Of a DNA stretch of 52,279 bases, positions 1-6,924 are shown one piece after another. Source of the stretch: Brevibacterium gallinarum (GTDB lineage: Bacteria > Actinomycetota > Actinomycetes > Actinomycetales > Brevibacteriaceae). The translations under genes were made by a program, and so were the position numbers. The DNA lies in the NCBI RefSeq assembly GCF_014836885.1, contig NZ_JACSPY010000019.1, forward strand, positions 1-52,279, given 5' to 3'. How positions within the stretch are numbered: the first letter of the stretch is position 1; every line of letters begins with the position of its first letter. The notes beneath the pieces were generated by a model. It was not told the origin of the DNA, searched no databases, and was given only the letters and a program-made list of their open reading frames with translations.

Positions 1-590
1 GTGACCAGCGCGGCAATCGCGGCCTTGACCTCCGAGAAGTACACGCTCTTCTTCGTGGCCGTGATCGAGACCAGCAGCGTATCGAGCTGACCGAGGAGGG
101 CAGGGTCGACTGATGCTGCCTGCCCGGCGGCGAAGACGAATCGATCGAAGCTCAGCACGCCCCCACGCACCTGTGCGGTGAGCTTCGGGAGCCCGATGAG
201 CGCCGTGGCAGCGCCGGTCACCCGTGACCATGCGGTGTTCGACGTGACGTCGAGGGCGTGGGCGAGAGCAGTCAGCGTCGGTGTGCCGATTCGATCGCGC
301 AGCCAGGTGAGCGCCTCTGCGCGCGCTGCATCGGAAACTCCGCCTGCTGCTTGCGGTTCAACCGCGGTCTCGACCGAGCCGGCACCGGCAAGGGAGTGCA
401 GCGCATCGACCTGCGTGTCGATGTTGTCACGGCTGTCGGCGCGCACCCGTTCGAGTACGACGCCGAACATCTCCTCATACCCCTGCAGCTGTGCCCGCTC
501 GAGAGCGCTGAGGGACTGCTCGAAGGCGCAGAAGCGAGTCCGGTACGCCCCAGCAGGCGCCGGCACGCGAGCCTCAGCTGTCGCCGTCAT
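1..590 (-). CDS. DUF222 / HNH-endonuclease family protein, 5' part only
   Basis: The reverse strand is open from an ATG at 590 to the window edge, giving about 196 residues of an N-terminus. A GGGAGG ribosome-binding site sits 8 bases before the ATG. Residues around 125-170 contain a helical stretch with '[18 protein letters not shown]', the pattern (A..L..LP.l...l..G.is) typical of DUF222 (13E12-repeat) proteins, which usually carry an HNH nuclease domain at the C-terminus. That C-terminal part would lie left of the window, so nuclease function cannot be seen. These genes are abundant, often multi-copy and of uncertain role in actinobacteria. The gene is divergent from smpB. Family assignment is by pattern only. 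Confidence 0.6.
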   Translation of the reverse strand, partial: MTATAEARVPAPAGAYRTRFCAFEQSLSALERAQLQGYEEMFGVVLERVRADSRDNIDTQVDALHSLAGAGSVETAVEPQAAGGVSDAARAEALTWLRDRIGTPTLTALAHALDVTSNTAWSRVTGAATALIGLPKLTAQVRGGVLSFDRFVFAAGQAASVDPALLGQLDTLLVSITATKKSVYFSEVKAAIAALV

Positions 591-942
591 CGCCGTCGCC
601 TCCCTTCGCTGGCCGGTGCGGTGTCTCCATCACACCACGAGGCACGGACAACACAGGTTGACCAGGGACAACGCCGACCGTCGGCGCACGGAGGGCCATG
701 AGCATCATCGACTTCCACGACATGTCCATCGCCCCTCTGCCGATCCGATTCCGTCGTGCATCTCCTGCACTGCCTCCATGACAGCACGAAGCACTGACAT
801 CGCCGGCTCACCAGGCCGAACACCCGCACACGGCAACGAGCTCGCACAGGCAGTGCACACGCAGACGACAGCGCACTCGCACACCAGTGACCGCCTCAGG
901 AACGGTGCTCGCCGTGAGCACAGGACGCTGTGCGACATCCGG

Positions 943-948
943 TACAAT
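943..948 (+). promoter_or_regulatory. Probable -10 element for smpB
   Basis: TACAAT preceded by GG lies 49 bases before the smpB start codon. I see no good -35 at 16-18 bases. The rest of the 406-base gap (591-996) between the divergent upstream gene and smpB shows no other feature I can support; an open frame running through it into smpB has no family resemblance. Confidence 0.45.
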
Positions 949-996
949 GGTGCCTTCGTGCGCACACGCGTGCGCCCAAGAGATGAGAGGAGGAGC

Positions 997-1467
997 ATGG
1001 CCAAGGAACAGGGCAGGAAGACGATCGCCAAGAACCGCCGCGCCCGACACGAGTACCACATCGAGGACACCTATGAGGCCGGACTCGTCCTCACCGGCAC
1101 CGAGGTCAAGTCGCTGCGCGAGGGACGTGCCTCGCTGACCGACGGCTTCGGGCTCATCTTCCAGGGTGAGGCGTGGCTGGAGAACGTCCACATCCCCGAG
1201 TATCTGCAGGGCACCTGGACGAATCATTCGGCCCGCCGCAAGCGCAAGATGCTGCTGCACAAGGACGAGATCCTCAAGATCTCGCACAAGCTCAAGGAAT
1301 CCGGACGCACCCTCGTTCCGCTGGAGCTGTACTTCGACGGTTCGCGGGCGAAGGTCGAAATCGCGGTCGCGCGCGGTAAGAAGGATTGGGACAAGCGCGA
1401 GACGCTGCGCCGCAAGCAGGATGAGCGCGAGGCCCAGCGTGCGATGTCGCTGCGCCGCCAAGCCTGA
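997..1467 (+). CDS. smpB: SsrA-binding protein SmpB
   Basis: Small OB-fold RNA-binding protein that binds tmRNA and delivers it to stalled ribosomes for trans-translation. The 156 residues match the family length. Diagnostic segments are the N-terminal '[18 protein letters not shown]', '[10 protein letters not shown]', 'NVHIPEY' near the middle, and a basic C-terminal tail ([13 protein letters not shown]) that inserts into the empty decoding centre. The ATG is preceded by GAGAGGAGGA. Its RNA partner ssrA is encoded 700 bases downstream on the same strand, the common actinobacterial arrangement. The frame stays open far upstream, but family alignment and the ribosome-binding site fix this start. 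Confidence 0.97.
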   Translation: MAKEQGRKTIAKNRRARHEYHIEDTYEAGLVLTGTEVKSLREGRASLTDGFGLIFQGEAWLENVHIPEYLQGTWTNHSARRKRKMLLHKDEILKISHKLKESGRTLVPLELYFDGSRAKVEIAVARGKKDWDKRETLRRKQDEREAQRAMSLRRQA

Positions 1468-1545
1468 GCCAGCGGAAGCGGCAGCGGTACCGTCGCGCTG
1501 TTCACATCGCTTGGTGACCTGTCGTGGTCCCGTTCCCGAGGCGGG

Positions 1546-1859
1546 CCATCCACAGTGCCTTCGCCTGCCTTTGGCCTGTGGTTCGGTGTGGATTGCAGGC
1601 CCGTTGTCCACAGCGCCTGGGGATACGTGTGGATAACGATTGAAATGCTGTGCATGATCAAGACCGGACTGATTCCAGGTTAGCGTAGGCCCCCACCTTG
1701 CAGGCTGCTGACCAGGGACGATGCATGATTGCGTGGGCTGTGATAGTGGCCAGTGCCGAGGTGAGGCGCAGGCAGTGCAAAGCCTTGCCCCGTCAGGAAT
1801 CGGCTGGGTTTCCACAGGTTTCAACGGGGGTTGTGGACAGTGGACTGCCGTGTGGATAA
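1546..1859. promoter_or_regulatory. Cluster of DnaA-box-like sites between smpB and ssrA
   Basis: Two perfect copies of the DnaA box (TGTGGATAA, complement TTATCCACA) lie at 1628-1636 and 1851-1859. A one-mismatch copy TTGTCCACA is at 1604-1612. Two-mismatch copies are at 1546-1554, 1587-1595, 1808-1816 and 1832-1840. No gene is visible in 1468-2169. The spacing is irregular and I see no AT-rich unwinding element, so a DnaA-binding or titration site is more likely than an origin. DnaA binding here is inferred from sequence only. Confidence 0.5.
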
Positions 1860-1930
1860 GAGTGTGACCTGCGGTCGTCAGCTCCTCGGGCGGGTGCAGG
1901 AATCGAACCCGTTGCCTGACTGCCGTTGTG

Positions 1931-2011
1931 ATCGTGGCAGCGCCATCGTGGCGGTGTCTGAGTGGCGGTGCCTGCATCGCGGTGCCGTCGTGGCAGTGTC
2001 ATCGTGGCGCC
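1931..2011. repeat. Degenerate 14-bp direct repeats
   Basis: About five imperfect units resembling ATCGTGGCRGYGYC occur in tandem (for example 1931-1944, 1945-1958 and 1987-2000) in the non-coding gap before ssrA. I assign no function. Confidence 0.45.
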
Positions 2012-2169
2012 GCGACGCGACGCGATGCGGCAGGCCGGCGAGCCGTGGTCAGTGATACCCGGGAATAGACTTGGGCGGCCGTGTGTTGAGCTGATAGACT
2101 CACGGTCTGCCGTTGACGGACAGCCGCCCCAGGGCGGTCCCGCCAGCGGGTTGTTTGGAAAGTGAATAC

Positions 2170-2543
2170 GGGGATGATCGGTTTCGACGTCGTTCAATGC
2201 GTCGGGAGAAGCGGGCCGAGAATGTAGAGTCATCTCGTTAACGTTCTCTGCAAAAAAATAAGTGCTAAGTCTAACGACCGCACCGAATTCGCCCTCGCTG
2301 CCTGATTTCAGCGAGCTGCGATTCTGTCAGCCTAGAGTCGCTTCCGCTCTAGTTCCTGGCATCAGCTAGGGAGCCACTGCCGCTGGCATATGTTGGGGAT
2401 GTCAGTGGAACACTCACTCAACTCCGTTCGTTGGCCACCGTGTTCGTGCGAGGGCCAGGACCTAAGAGACGTTCTCACGAACTGCGCCCGGAGAAGTCCC
2501 GATAACTTGCCGACGGACGCGGGTTCGATTCCCGCCATCTCCA
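2170..2543 (+). ncRNA. ssrA: tmRNA (ssrA), tag AKSNDRTEFALAA
   Basis: Transfer-messenger RNA that rescues stalled ribosomes with SmpB. The 5' end GGGGAUG (2170-2176) pairs with CAUCUCC (2536-2542), forming the acceptor stem with one G-U pair. The discriminator A is 2543 and CCA is not encoded. The 5' region has the conserved GAUCGGUUUCGAC block and the 3' region a perfect T-arm (GCGGGTTCGATTCCCGC). The resume codon is GCT at 2264 and the tag frame ends at TGA 2303-2305. The encoded peptide ends in ALAA, the usual ClpXP-type degradation signal. Length, about 374 nucleotides, is normal. Confidence 0.96.
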
Positions 2544-2549
2544 CTCTCG

Positions 2550-2592
2550 AAAAGCCCTGCGGGCCGGTGCGCTACCGGCCTGCAGGGCTTTT
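2550..2592 (+). terminator. Intrinsic terminator of ssrA
   Basis: AAAAGCCCTGC (2550-2560) pairs with GCAGGGCTTTT (2582-2592), with an inner GGCCGGT/ACCGGCC stem and a short GCGCT loop. The hairpin starts 7 bases after the mature tmRNA end and finishes in T residues. Confidence 0.9.
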
Positions 2593-2688
2593 GTCATGTC
2601 CATTCAGCCGTCGATCTCACCGCTCCCGAGGCGCCCCTCGCCAGCCTGCCCAGCAGCACCGCTGACCTGGAGTGACGACAGGACGCAG

Positions 2689-2701
2689 CCACCGCCTCGG
2701 G
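2689..2701 (-). repeat. Dispersed repeat CCCGAGGCGGTGG, intergenic copy
   Basis: Exact copy, reverse orientation, in the gap between the ssrA terminator and the peptide operon promoter. A CCCGAGGCGCC variant lies nearby at 2625-2635. Confidence 0.7.
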
Positions 2702-2748
2702 CACGGGAAGCGCGTCGGACACAGATCCTCCCGCGCCGGGGAATGCCC

Positions 2749-2777
2749 TTGAACCGATGACGAATGAGATATACGTT
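2749..2777 (+). promoter_or_regulatory. Promoter of the peptide operon
   Basis: TTGAAC (2749-2754), a 17-base spacer and TACGTT (2772-2777) form a good housekeeping-type promoter, with a predicted start near 2784 and a leader of about 105 bases before the binding-protein gene. Confidence 0.65.
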
Positions 2778-2889
2778 ACAGTGACGGCTTTACTGACGAG
2801 GCGGTGAATCCCCGGCCGCCTCAGGCCATCCGGCGCGGGTATGTCGCGATGGAGCGCTGCCGGCGGGGTGGACGACCCGGAAGGACGAC

Positions 2890-4704
2890 ATGCTCTCCCA
2901 CACTCTCCGGCGCTGTGCCGCCGGCACGATGGCGCTGGCACTCACAGCGCTGACCGCCACCAGTCTCACCGCACCGGCGAGCGCGTCGACCGAGCAGGCC
3001 TCTGCCGACGAGTCGACGATGCGCATCGCCACCTCGGGCCAGGTCGACAACTTCAACCCCTTCACCTCGATCTACCTCACCCCCACTGCGATCAACCGCT
3101 ACGTGTACGAGAACCTCGTGCAGTACGACTCCACGGACTTCGGCCCCACCGAGGGCCTGGCCGAGTCGTGGGAGACCAGCGATGACGGCAAGGAGTGGAC
3201 GTACACGATCCGCGAGGGCATGAAGTGGTCTGACAATGAGCCGATCACCGCCGACGACGTCGTCTACACCTACACCCAGATGATGGAAGACCCCGCGATG
3301 GGCGCGGCGAACGGCTCGCTGGTGCAGAACTTCGACACCGTCGAAGCCACCGATGAGCACACCGTGGCGATCACCCTCAAGGAGCCGCAGGCCCCGAACC
3401 CGGGTGTGGAGATCCCGATCGTGCCCGAGCACATCTGGTCCGAAAAGGACGACCCGGCAGGTGACGACAACGACACCGAGGTCGTCGGCTCCGGCCCGTA
3501 CACGCTGGAGAGCTACGAGGCCAACCAGTCGATCACGCTCAAGGCCAACCCGAACTTCTGGCGCGGGGCGCCGAAGGTCGACACGATCCAGTACGCCTAC
3601 TACACCAACAGCGACGCCCAGGTTCAGGCCCTGCGCGCCGGCGACGTCGACTTCGTCACCGGCCTCAGCCCCGAGCAGCTCAAGGCGCTCGAAGGCGCTG
3701 ACAATGTCGAGACGAACATCGGCGAATCCCGTCGCTTCACCGCCCTCGGCATCAACTCCGGCGCCGAGACCCCCGAAGGCGAGGCCTACGGCACCGGCGC
3801 AGAGGCGCTGAAAGACCTCAAGGTCCGCCAGGCGCTGCGCCTGGGCATCGACATGGACACGCTGCGCGAGCAGGTGATGCAGGACTACGCGACCGAGGCG
3901 ACGAGCTTCGTGCCCGAATCGTTTGAGAAGTGGCATCTGCCGAAGTCGGACAGGATCGTCTCCTCCGACCCGGAGGCGGCGAAGAAGCTGCTCGACGAGG
4001 CCGGCTGGACCGAAGGCTCCGACGGCATCCGCGAGAAGGACGGCGAGAAGCTGTCGCTGCGCCTCCTCACCGATGCCCAGGAGCCGACCGAGCAGACGAT
4101 CGGCGAGTTCCTCACCCCGTGGATGAAGGACATCGGCGTCGACCTCAAGGTCGAATCGAGCGACTCGGACACGATCTCCGACCGCACTACAGCCGGCGAC
4201 TACGACATGTACATCACCGGCTGGTCGGTCACCCCGGACCCGGAGTTCCAGCTTTCGATCAACACCTGCGCCTCGCGTCCCGACGCGGAGGGCAACGGAC
4301 CGACCTCCCAGGACGGCTACTGCAGCGAGACGTTCGACGAACTGTATGCCAAGCAGCACACCGAGCTCGACGAGTCCAAGCGCGTCGAGTACGTTCACCA
4401 GGCCCTGCAGCAGCACTACGACGACGTCGCGCAGATCACCCTGTGGTACCCCAACCAGCTCGAGGCCTTCCGCTCGGACCGCTTCACCGGCTTCACCACC
4501 CAGCCCACCGACGGCGGCGTGATCGGCAACCAGTCCGGCTACTGGGGCTTCCTGTCCGCCGAACCGGCCGCTGAGGCCGACGCCGGCGACGGTGGGGGAG
4601 GGCTCTCCCCGATCGCCTGGGTGGGCATCGGCATCGCCGTGCTCGCCGGCGCCATCGGCGTCCCGCTGGCGCTGCGCCGCCGCAAGTCCGATGACCGCGC
4701 CTGA
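2890..4704 (+). CDS. Oligopeptide ABC transporter substrate-binding protein (SBP_bac_5), C-terminally anchored
   Basis: Extracellular peptide-binding component of the importer encoded by the next three genes; 604 residues. Residues 1-33 form a Sec signal peptide ending ASAS. The mature part follows the SBP_bac_5/DppA-OppA pattern ('GLAESWETSDDGKEWTYTIREGMKWSDNEPITADDVVYT', 'GSGPYTLESYE', 'KANPNFWRGAPKVD', 'VRQALRLGIDMDTL'). There is no lipobox cysteine. Instead the C-terminus has a Gly-rich linker, one hydrophobic helix (about 574-594) and a basic tail (RRRKSDDR), so it is probably held to the membrane by that helix. GGAAGGA precedes the ATG. It is the first gene of the operon. Family is certain; peptide specificity is not visible. 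Confidence 0.92.
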   Translation: MLSHTLRRCAAGTMALALTALTATSLTAPASASTEQASADESTMRIATSGQVDNFNPFTSIYLTPTAINRYVYENLVQYDSTDFGPTEGLAESWETSDDGKEWTYTIREGMKWSDNEPITADDVVYTYTQMMEDPAMGAANGSLVQNFDTVEATDEHTVAITLKEPQAPNPGVEIPIVPEHIWSEKDDPAGDDNDTEVVGSGPYTLESYEANQSITLKANPNFWRGAPKVDTIQYAYYTNSDAQVQALRAGDVDFVTGLSPEQLKALEGADNVETNIGESRRFTALGINSGAETPEGEAYGTGAEALKDLKVRQALRLGIDMDTLREQVMQDYATEATSFVPESFEKWHLPKSDRIVSSDPEAAKKLLDEAGWTEGSDGIREKDGEKLSLRLLTDAQEPTEQTIGEFLTPWMKDIGVDLKVESSDSDTISDRTTAGDYDMYITGWSVTPDPEFQLSINTCASRPDAEGNGPTSQDGYCSETFDELYAKQHTELDESKRVEYVHQALQQHYDDVAQITLWYPNQLEAFRSDRFTGFTTQPTDGGVIGNQSGYWGFLSAEPAAEADAGDGGGGLSPIAWVGIGIAVLAGAIGVPLALRRRKSDDRA

Positions 4705-4761
4705 TCCGGTGGCCAGCCGATCCGATGACCGGCTGATCCGATGACCGGACGGCACCCCGTG

Positions 4762-4802
4762 CCCGAGGCGGTGGGCGGCACCCGCGTGCGCCCCGCCTCG
4801 GG
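4762..4802. repeat. Inverted pair of the dispersed repeat between binding-protein and permease genes
   Basis: CCCGAGGCGG (start of an exact CCCGAGGCGGTGG copy at 4762-4774) and CCGCCTCGGG (4793-4802) form a perfect 10-bp inverted repeat with a 21-base loop. It lacks a T-run. It could be a partial terminator or RNA-stabilising hairpin that leaves more binding protein than permease. Confidence 0.65.
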
Positions 4803-4880
4803 ACCGGGTACCGGTCGCCATGAGCAACATGACAGCGCTGCCGCCGGCCGGCGGCAGCGTGTGGAAGGCAGGAGACTGAC

Positions 4881-5933
4881 GTGTCAGTGAACGCAGAGAC
4901 CGAGGCGGCCGACCCGCAGTCGGCCGACGGGCGGGAGGACATCGACGCACCTCCGCCGGGGCAGTCGTTCGGCGGATACCTGCTGCGCAAGGTCGGCGGG
5001 GCGCTCATCAGCCTGCTGATGGTCGTGCTGCTGGGCTTCTTCGCCTTCCGGATCCTGCCCGGCGACCCGGTGCAGAAGATCGCCCGCGAACGCCAGATGA
5101 GCCCCGAGCAGATGGAGCTGCTGCGCGCCGAGTACGGCCTCGACAAGCCGCTCGTCGTGCAGTTCTGGGACTACCTCGTCGGCATCTTCACCGGCAACCT
5201 GGGCACCAGCTACGTCTACCGCGAACCGGTCAGCCAGCTCATCGCCGAGTACGCCTGGCCGACCCTGCTGCTGACCGGCAGCGCTGCGATCCTTGCGATC
5301 GGCCTCGGCCTGTGGATGGGCCAGCTGGCCGCGTGGAAGCGCGGCTCGCTGTTCGACAAGCTCACCACCTCGACCAGCCTCGTGTTCTGGTCGGTGCCGA
5401 CCTTCTGGCTGGCACTGCTGCTGCTCATGATCTTCGCTGGCCGCCTGCAGTGGCTGCCGACCGGCGGGATGGTCTCACCCGGAGTCGAATCCGGCAGCCT
5501 CGAACACGTCGTCGACGTCGCCAAGCACCTGATCCTCCCGGTCATCACGATGACCGCTGTCGTCTACGCCCAGTACCTCATGGTCATGCGCGCCTCGCTG
5601 CTCGGCGAGATGAGCGCCGACTACCTCACCACCGCCCGCGCCAAGGGCCTGCGCGAGGACGATGTGCGCCTCAAGCACGCGGTGCCCAACGCGCTGCTGC
5701 CGACGGTCACGCTCGTGTTCATGCACATCGGCGGGCTCATCACCGGTGCCGTCACCGTCGAGACGGTGTTCTCGTGGCCGGGGCTGGGGAAGCTGACCTA
5801 TGAGGCGATCTCCGGACCGGACCTGCCGCTGCTGCAGGGCACCTTCGTCGTGTTCTCCTCAGCGATCATCATCATGAACCTGCTCGCCGACCTCATCTAC
5901 CGGCAGCTCGACCCGCGCGTCAGGAGGGCATGA
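4881..5933 (+). CDS. Peptide ABC transporter permease, OppB/DppB type
   Basis: Integral membrane half of the peptide importer; 350 residues. The N-terminal 35 residues are hydrophilic and variable. The first helix (about 38-60) is followed by 'RILPGDPVQKIA', the OppB-type signature, and the BPD_transp_1 domain with 'LTTARAKGLREDDVRLKHAVPNALLP', the EAA loop that docks on the ATPase. About six membrane helices are visible. The GTG start has GGAG six bases upstream. The stop nearly abuts the next permease (1 base apart), indicating translational coupling. It works with the OppC-type permease as a heterodimer. Confidence 0.93.
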   Translation: MSVNAETEAADPQSADGREDIDAPPPGQSFGGYLLRKVGGALISLLMVVLLGFFAFRILPGDPVQKIARERQMSPEQMELLRAEYGLDKPLVVQFWDYLVGIFTGNLGTSYVYREPVSQLIAEYAWPTLLLTGSAAILAIGLGLWMGQLAAWKRGSLFDKLTTSTSLVFWSVPTFWLALLLLMIFAGRLQWLPTGGMVSPGVESGSLEHVVDVAKHLILPVITMTAVVYAQYLMVMRASLLGEMSADYLTTARAKGLREDDVRLKHAVPNALLPTVTLVFMHIGGLITGAVTVETVFSWPGLGKLTYEAISGPDLPLLQGTFVVFSSAIIIMNLLADLIYRQLDPRVRRA

Positions 5934-5934
5934 G

Positions 5935-6924
5935 ATGGCACACTCCAGCACCAGCCAGCCCGGCAGCAGCAAAACCAGCCCGCCCGGCCCGCCCGGCACC
6001 AGCCAGACCAGCCCAGCCACCGCCTCGGGCCCGGCCAGCCCGCGGGCACTGGCCTGGAACCGCCGCCTGGCCGCCGCACAGAAGAACTGGAAGGTCTTCT
6101 TAGAGGACCGCGCCGGAGTCGCCGGCGGGATCGTCCTCATCCTCGTCGTCCTCGTCGCCGCCTTCGCCCCGCTCATCGCCGACCGGTCCATGCTCGACGT
6201 CACCCAGAACCTCGACCAGCCGCGCTACGCCCCGCCCTCGGCCGAACACCCGCTGGGCACCGACAACTACGGCCGCGAACTGTGGGCCCGCCTCGTGTGG
6301 GGCGCCCGGGTCTCCCTCATCGTCGGCCTGGCCGCGACTGCGATGTCGATGATCATCGGCACCATCATGGGCATGGCCGCCGGCCACTTCTCCGGCCTGT
6401 TCGGCGGGCTCATCATGCGCATCATCGACTTCTTCCTCGTGCTGCCCTCCCTGCTGCTGGCGATCGTGCTGTCCTCAGTGCTCGAACGCGGCGTGCTCAC
6501 GATCGTCATCGCCATCGGCATCACCTCCTGGGCCGGCACTGCGCGCATCGTGCGCGCCCAGACGCTGTCGGCTGAGTCCCGGCTCTACATCGAACGGGCC
6601 AAAGTGCTCGGCGCCGGGCACTGGCACATCATCCGCACCCACCTGCTGCCGGCCGTCATGCCGCTCGTGCTCGCCAACACGACACTGACCGTCGGCTCGG
6701 CGATCATCGCCGAATCGACGCTGGCCTTCCTGGGCCTGGGCGACACCACGCAGCAGTCGTGGGGCACGATCCTGAAGAACGCGATGGACGTCTCGGCTGC
6801 GACCTCGGGCTACTGGTGGTACATCCTCACCCCGGGCCTGGCGATCGTCGCGGTGGTCCTGGCCTTCACCCTCGTGGGCCGGGCCATCGAAGCCATCGCC
6901 AACCCGACCCTGAGGAGCCGCTGA
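5935..6924 (+). CDS. Peptide ABC transporter permease, OppC/DppC type
   Basis: Second permease of the importer; 329 residues. The first 45 residues are a Ser/Pro/Gly-rich extension containing 'SPATASG', encoded by a copy of the dispersed repeat (6017-6029). An OppC N-terminal segment (FLEDRAGVAGGIVLILVVLVAAFAP) and the BPD_transp_1 domain follow, with 'HPLGTDNYGRELWARLVWGARVSL' and the EAA loop 'YIERAKVLGAGHWHIIRTHLLP'. Helices fill the remainder. Its stop overlaps the ATPase start by one base (TGATG). Assignment to the OppC subfamily is secure from the LGTDxxGRD-like motif. Confidence 0.93.
   Translation: MAHSSTSQPGSSKTSPPGPPGTSQTSPATASGPASPRALAWNRRLAAAQKNWKVFLEDRAGVAGGIVLILVVLVAAFAPLIADRSMLDVTQNLDQPRYAPPSAEHPLGTDNYGRELWARLVWGARVSLIVGLAATAMSMIIGTIMGMAAGHFSGLFGGLIMRIIDFFLVLPSLLLAIVLSSVLERGVLTIVIAIGITSWAGTARIVRAQTLSAESRLYIERAKVLGAGHWHIIRTHLLPAVMPLVLANTTLTVGSAIIAESTLAFLGLGDTTQQSWGTILKNAMDVSAATSGYWWYILTPGLAIVAVVLAFTLVGRAIEAIANPTLRSR
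6017..6029 (-). repeat. Dispersed repeat copy inside the OppC-type gene
   Basis: Exact reverse-oriented CCCGAGGCGGTGG within the variable N-terminal extension; in frame it contributes to the residues PATASG. Confidence 0.7.

Noticed and set aside
178..996. Long open frame continuous with and upstream of smpB
   Set aside because: The extra 273 residues have no family resemblance, overlap a divergent gene, and SmpB starts at a good ribosome-binding site at 997.
1546..1859. Chromosomal replication origin
   Set aside because: DnaA boxes are present, but there is no dnaA/dnaN neighbourhood and no AT-rich unwinding stretch.
1894..1915. tRNA-like T-arm on the minus strand (GGGTTCGATTCCTGCACCCG)
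   Set aside because: The loop looks right, but the stem pairs poorly and no matching acceptor 5' half, D-arm or anticodon arm lies upstream on that strand. Possibly a tRNA scrap or chance.
2170..2543. Ordinary tRNA from the 3' T-arm at 2513-2543
   Set aside because: The matching acceptor half is 370 bases upstream with a tag reading frame between, so it is tmRNA.
2821..4950. Long antisense open frame opposite the peptide-binding protein gene
   Set aside because: Typical high-GC shadow frame: composition is Arg/Gly/Val/Asp-rich with no domain; the forward strand encodes a clear family protein.
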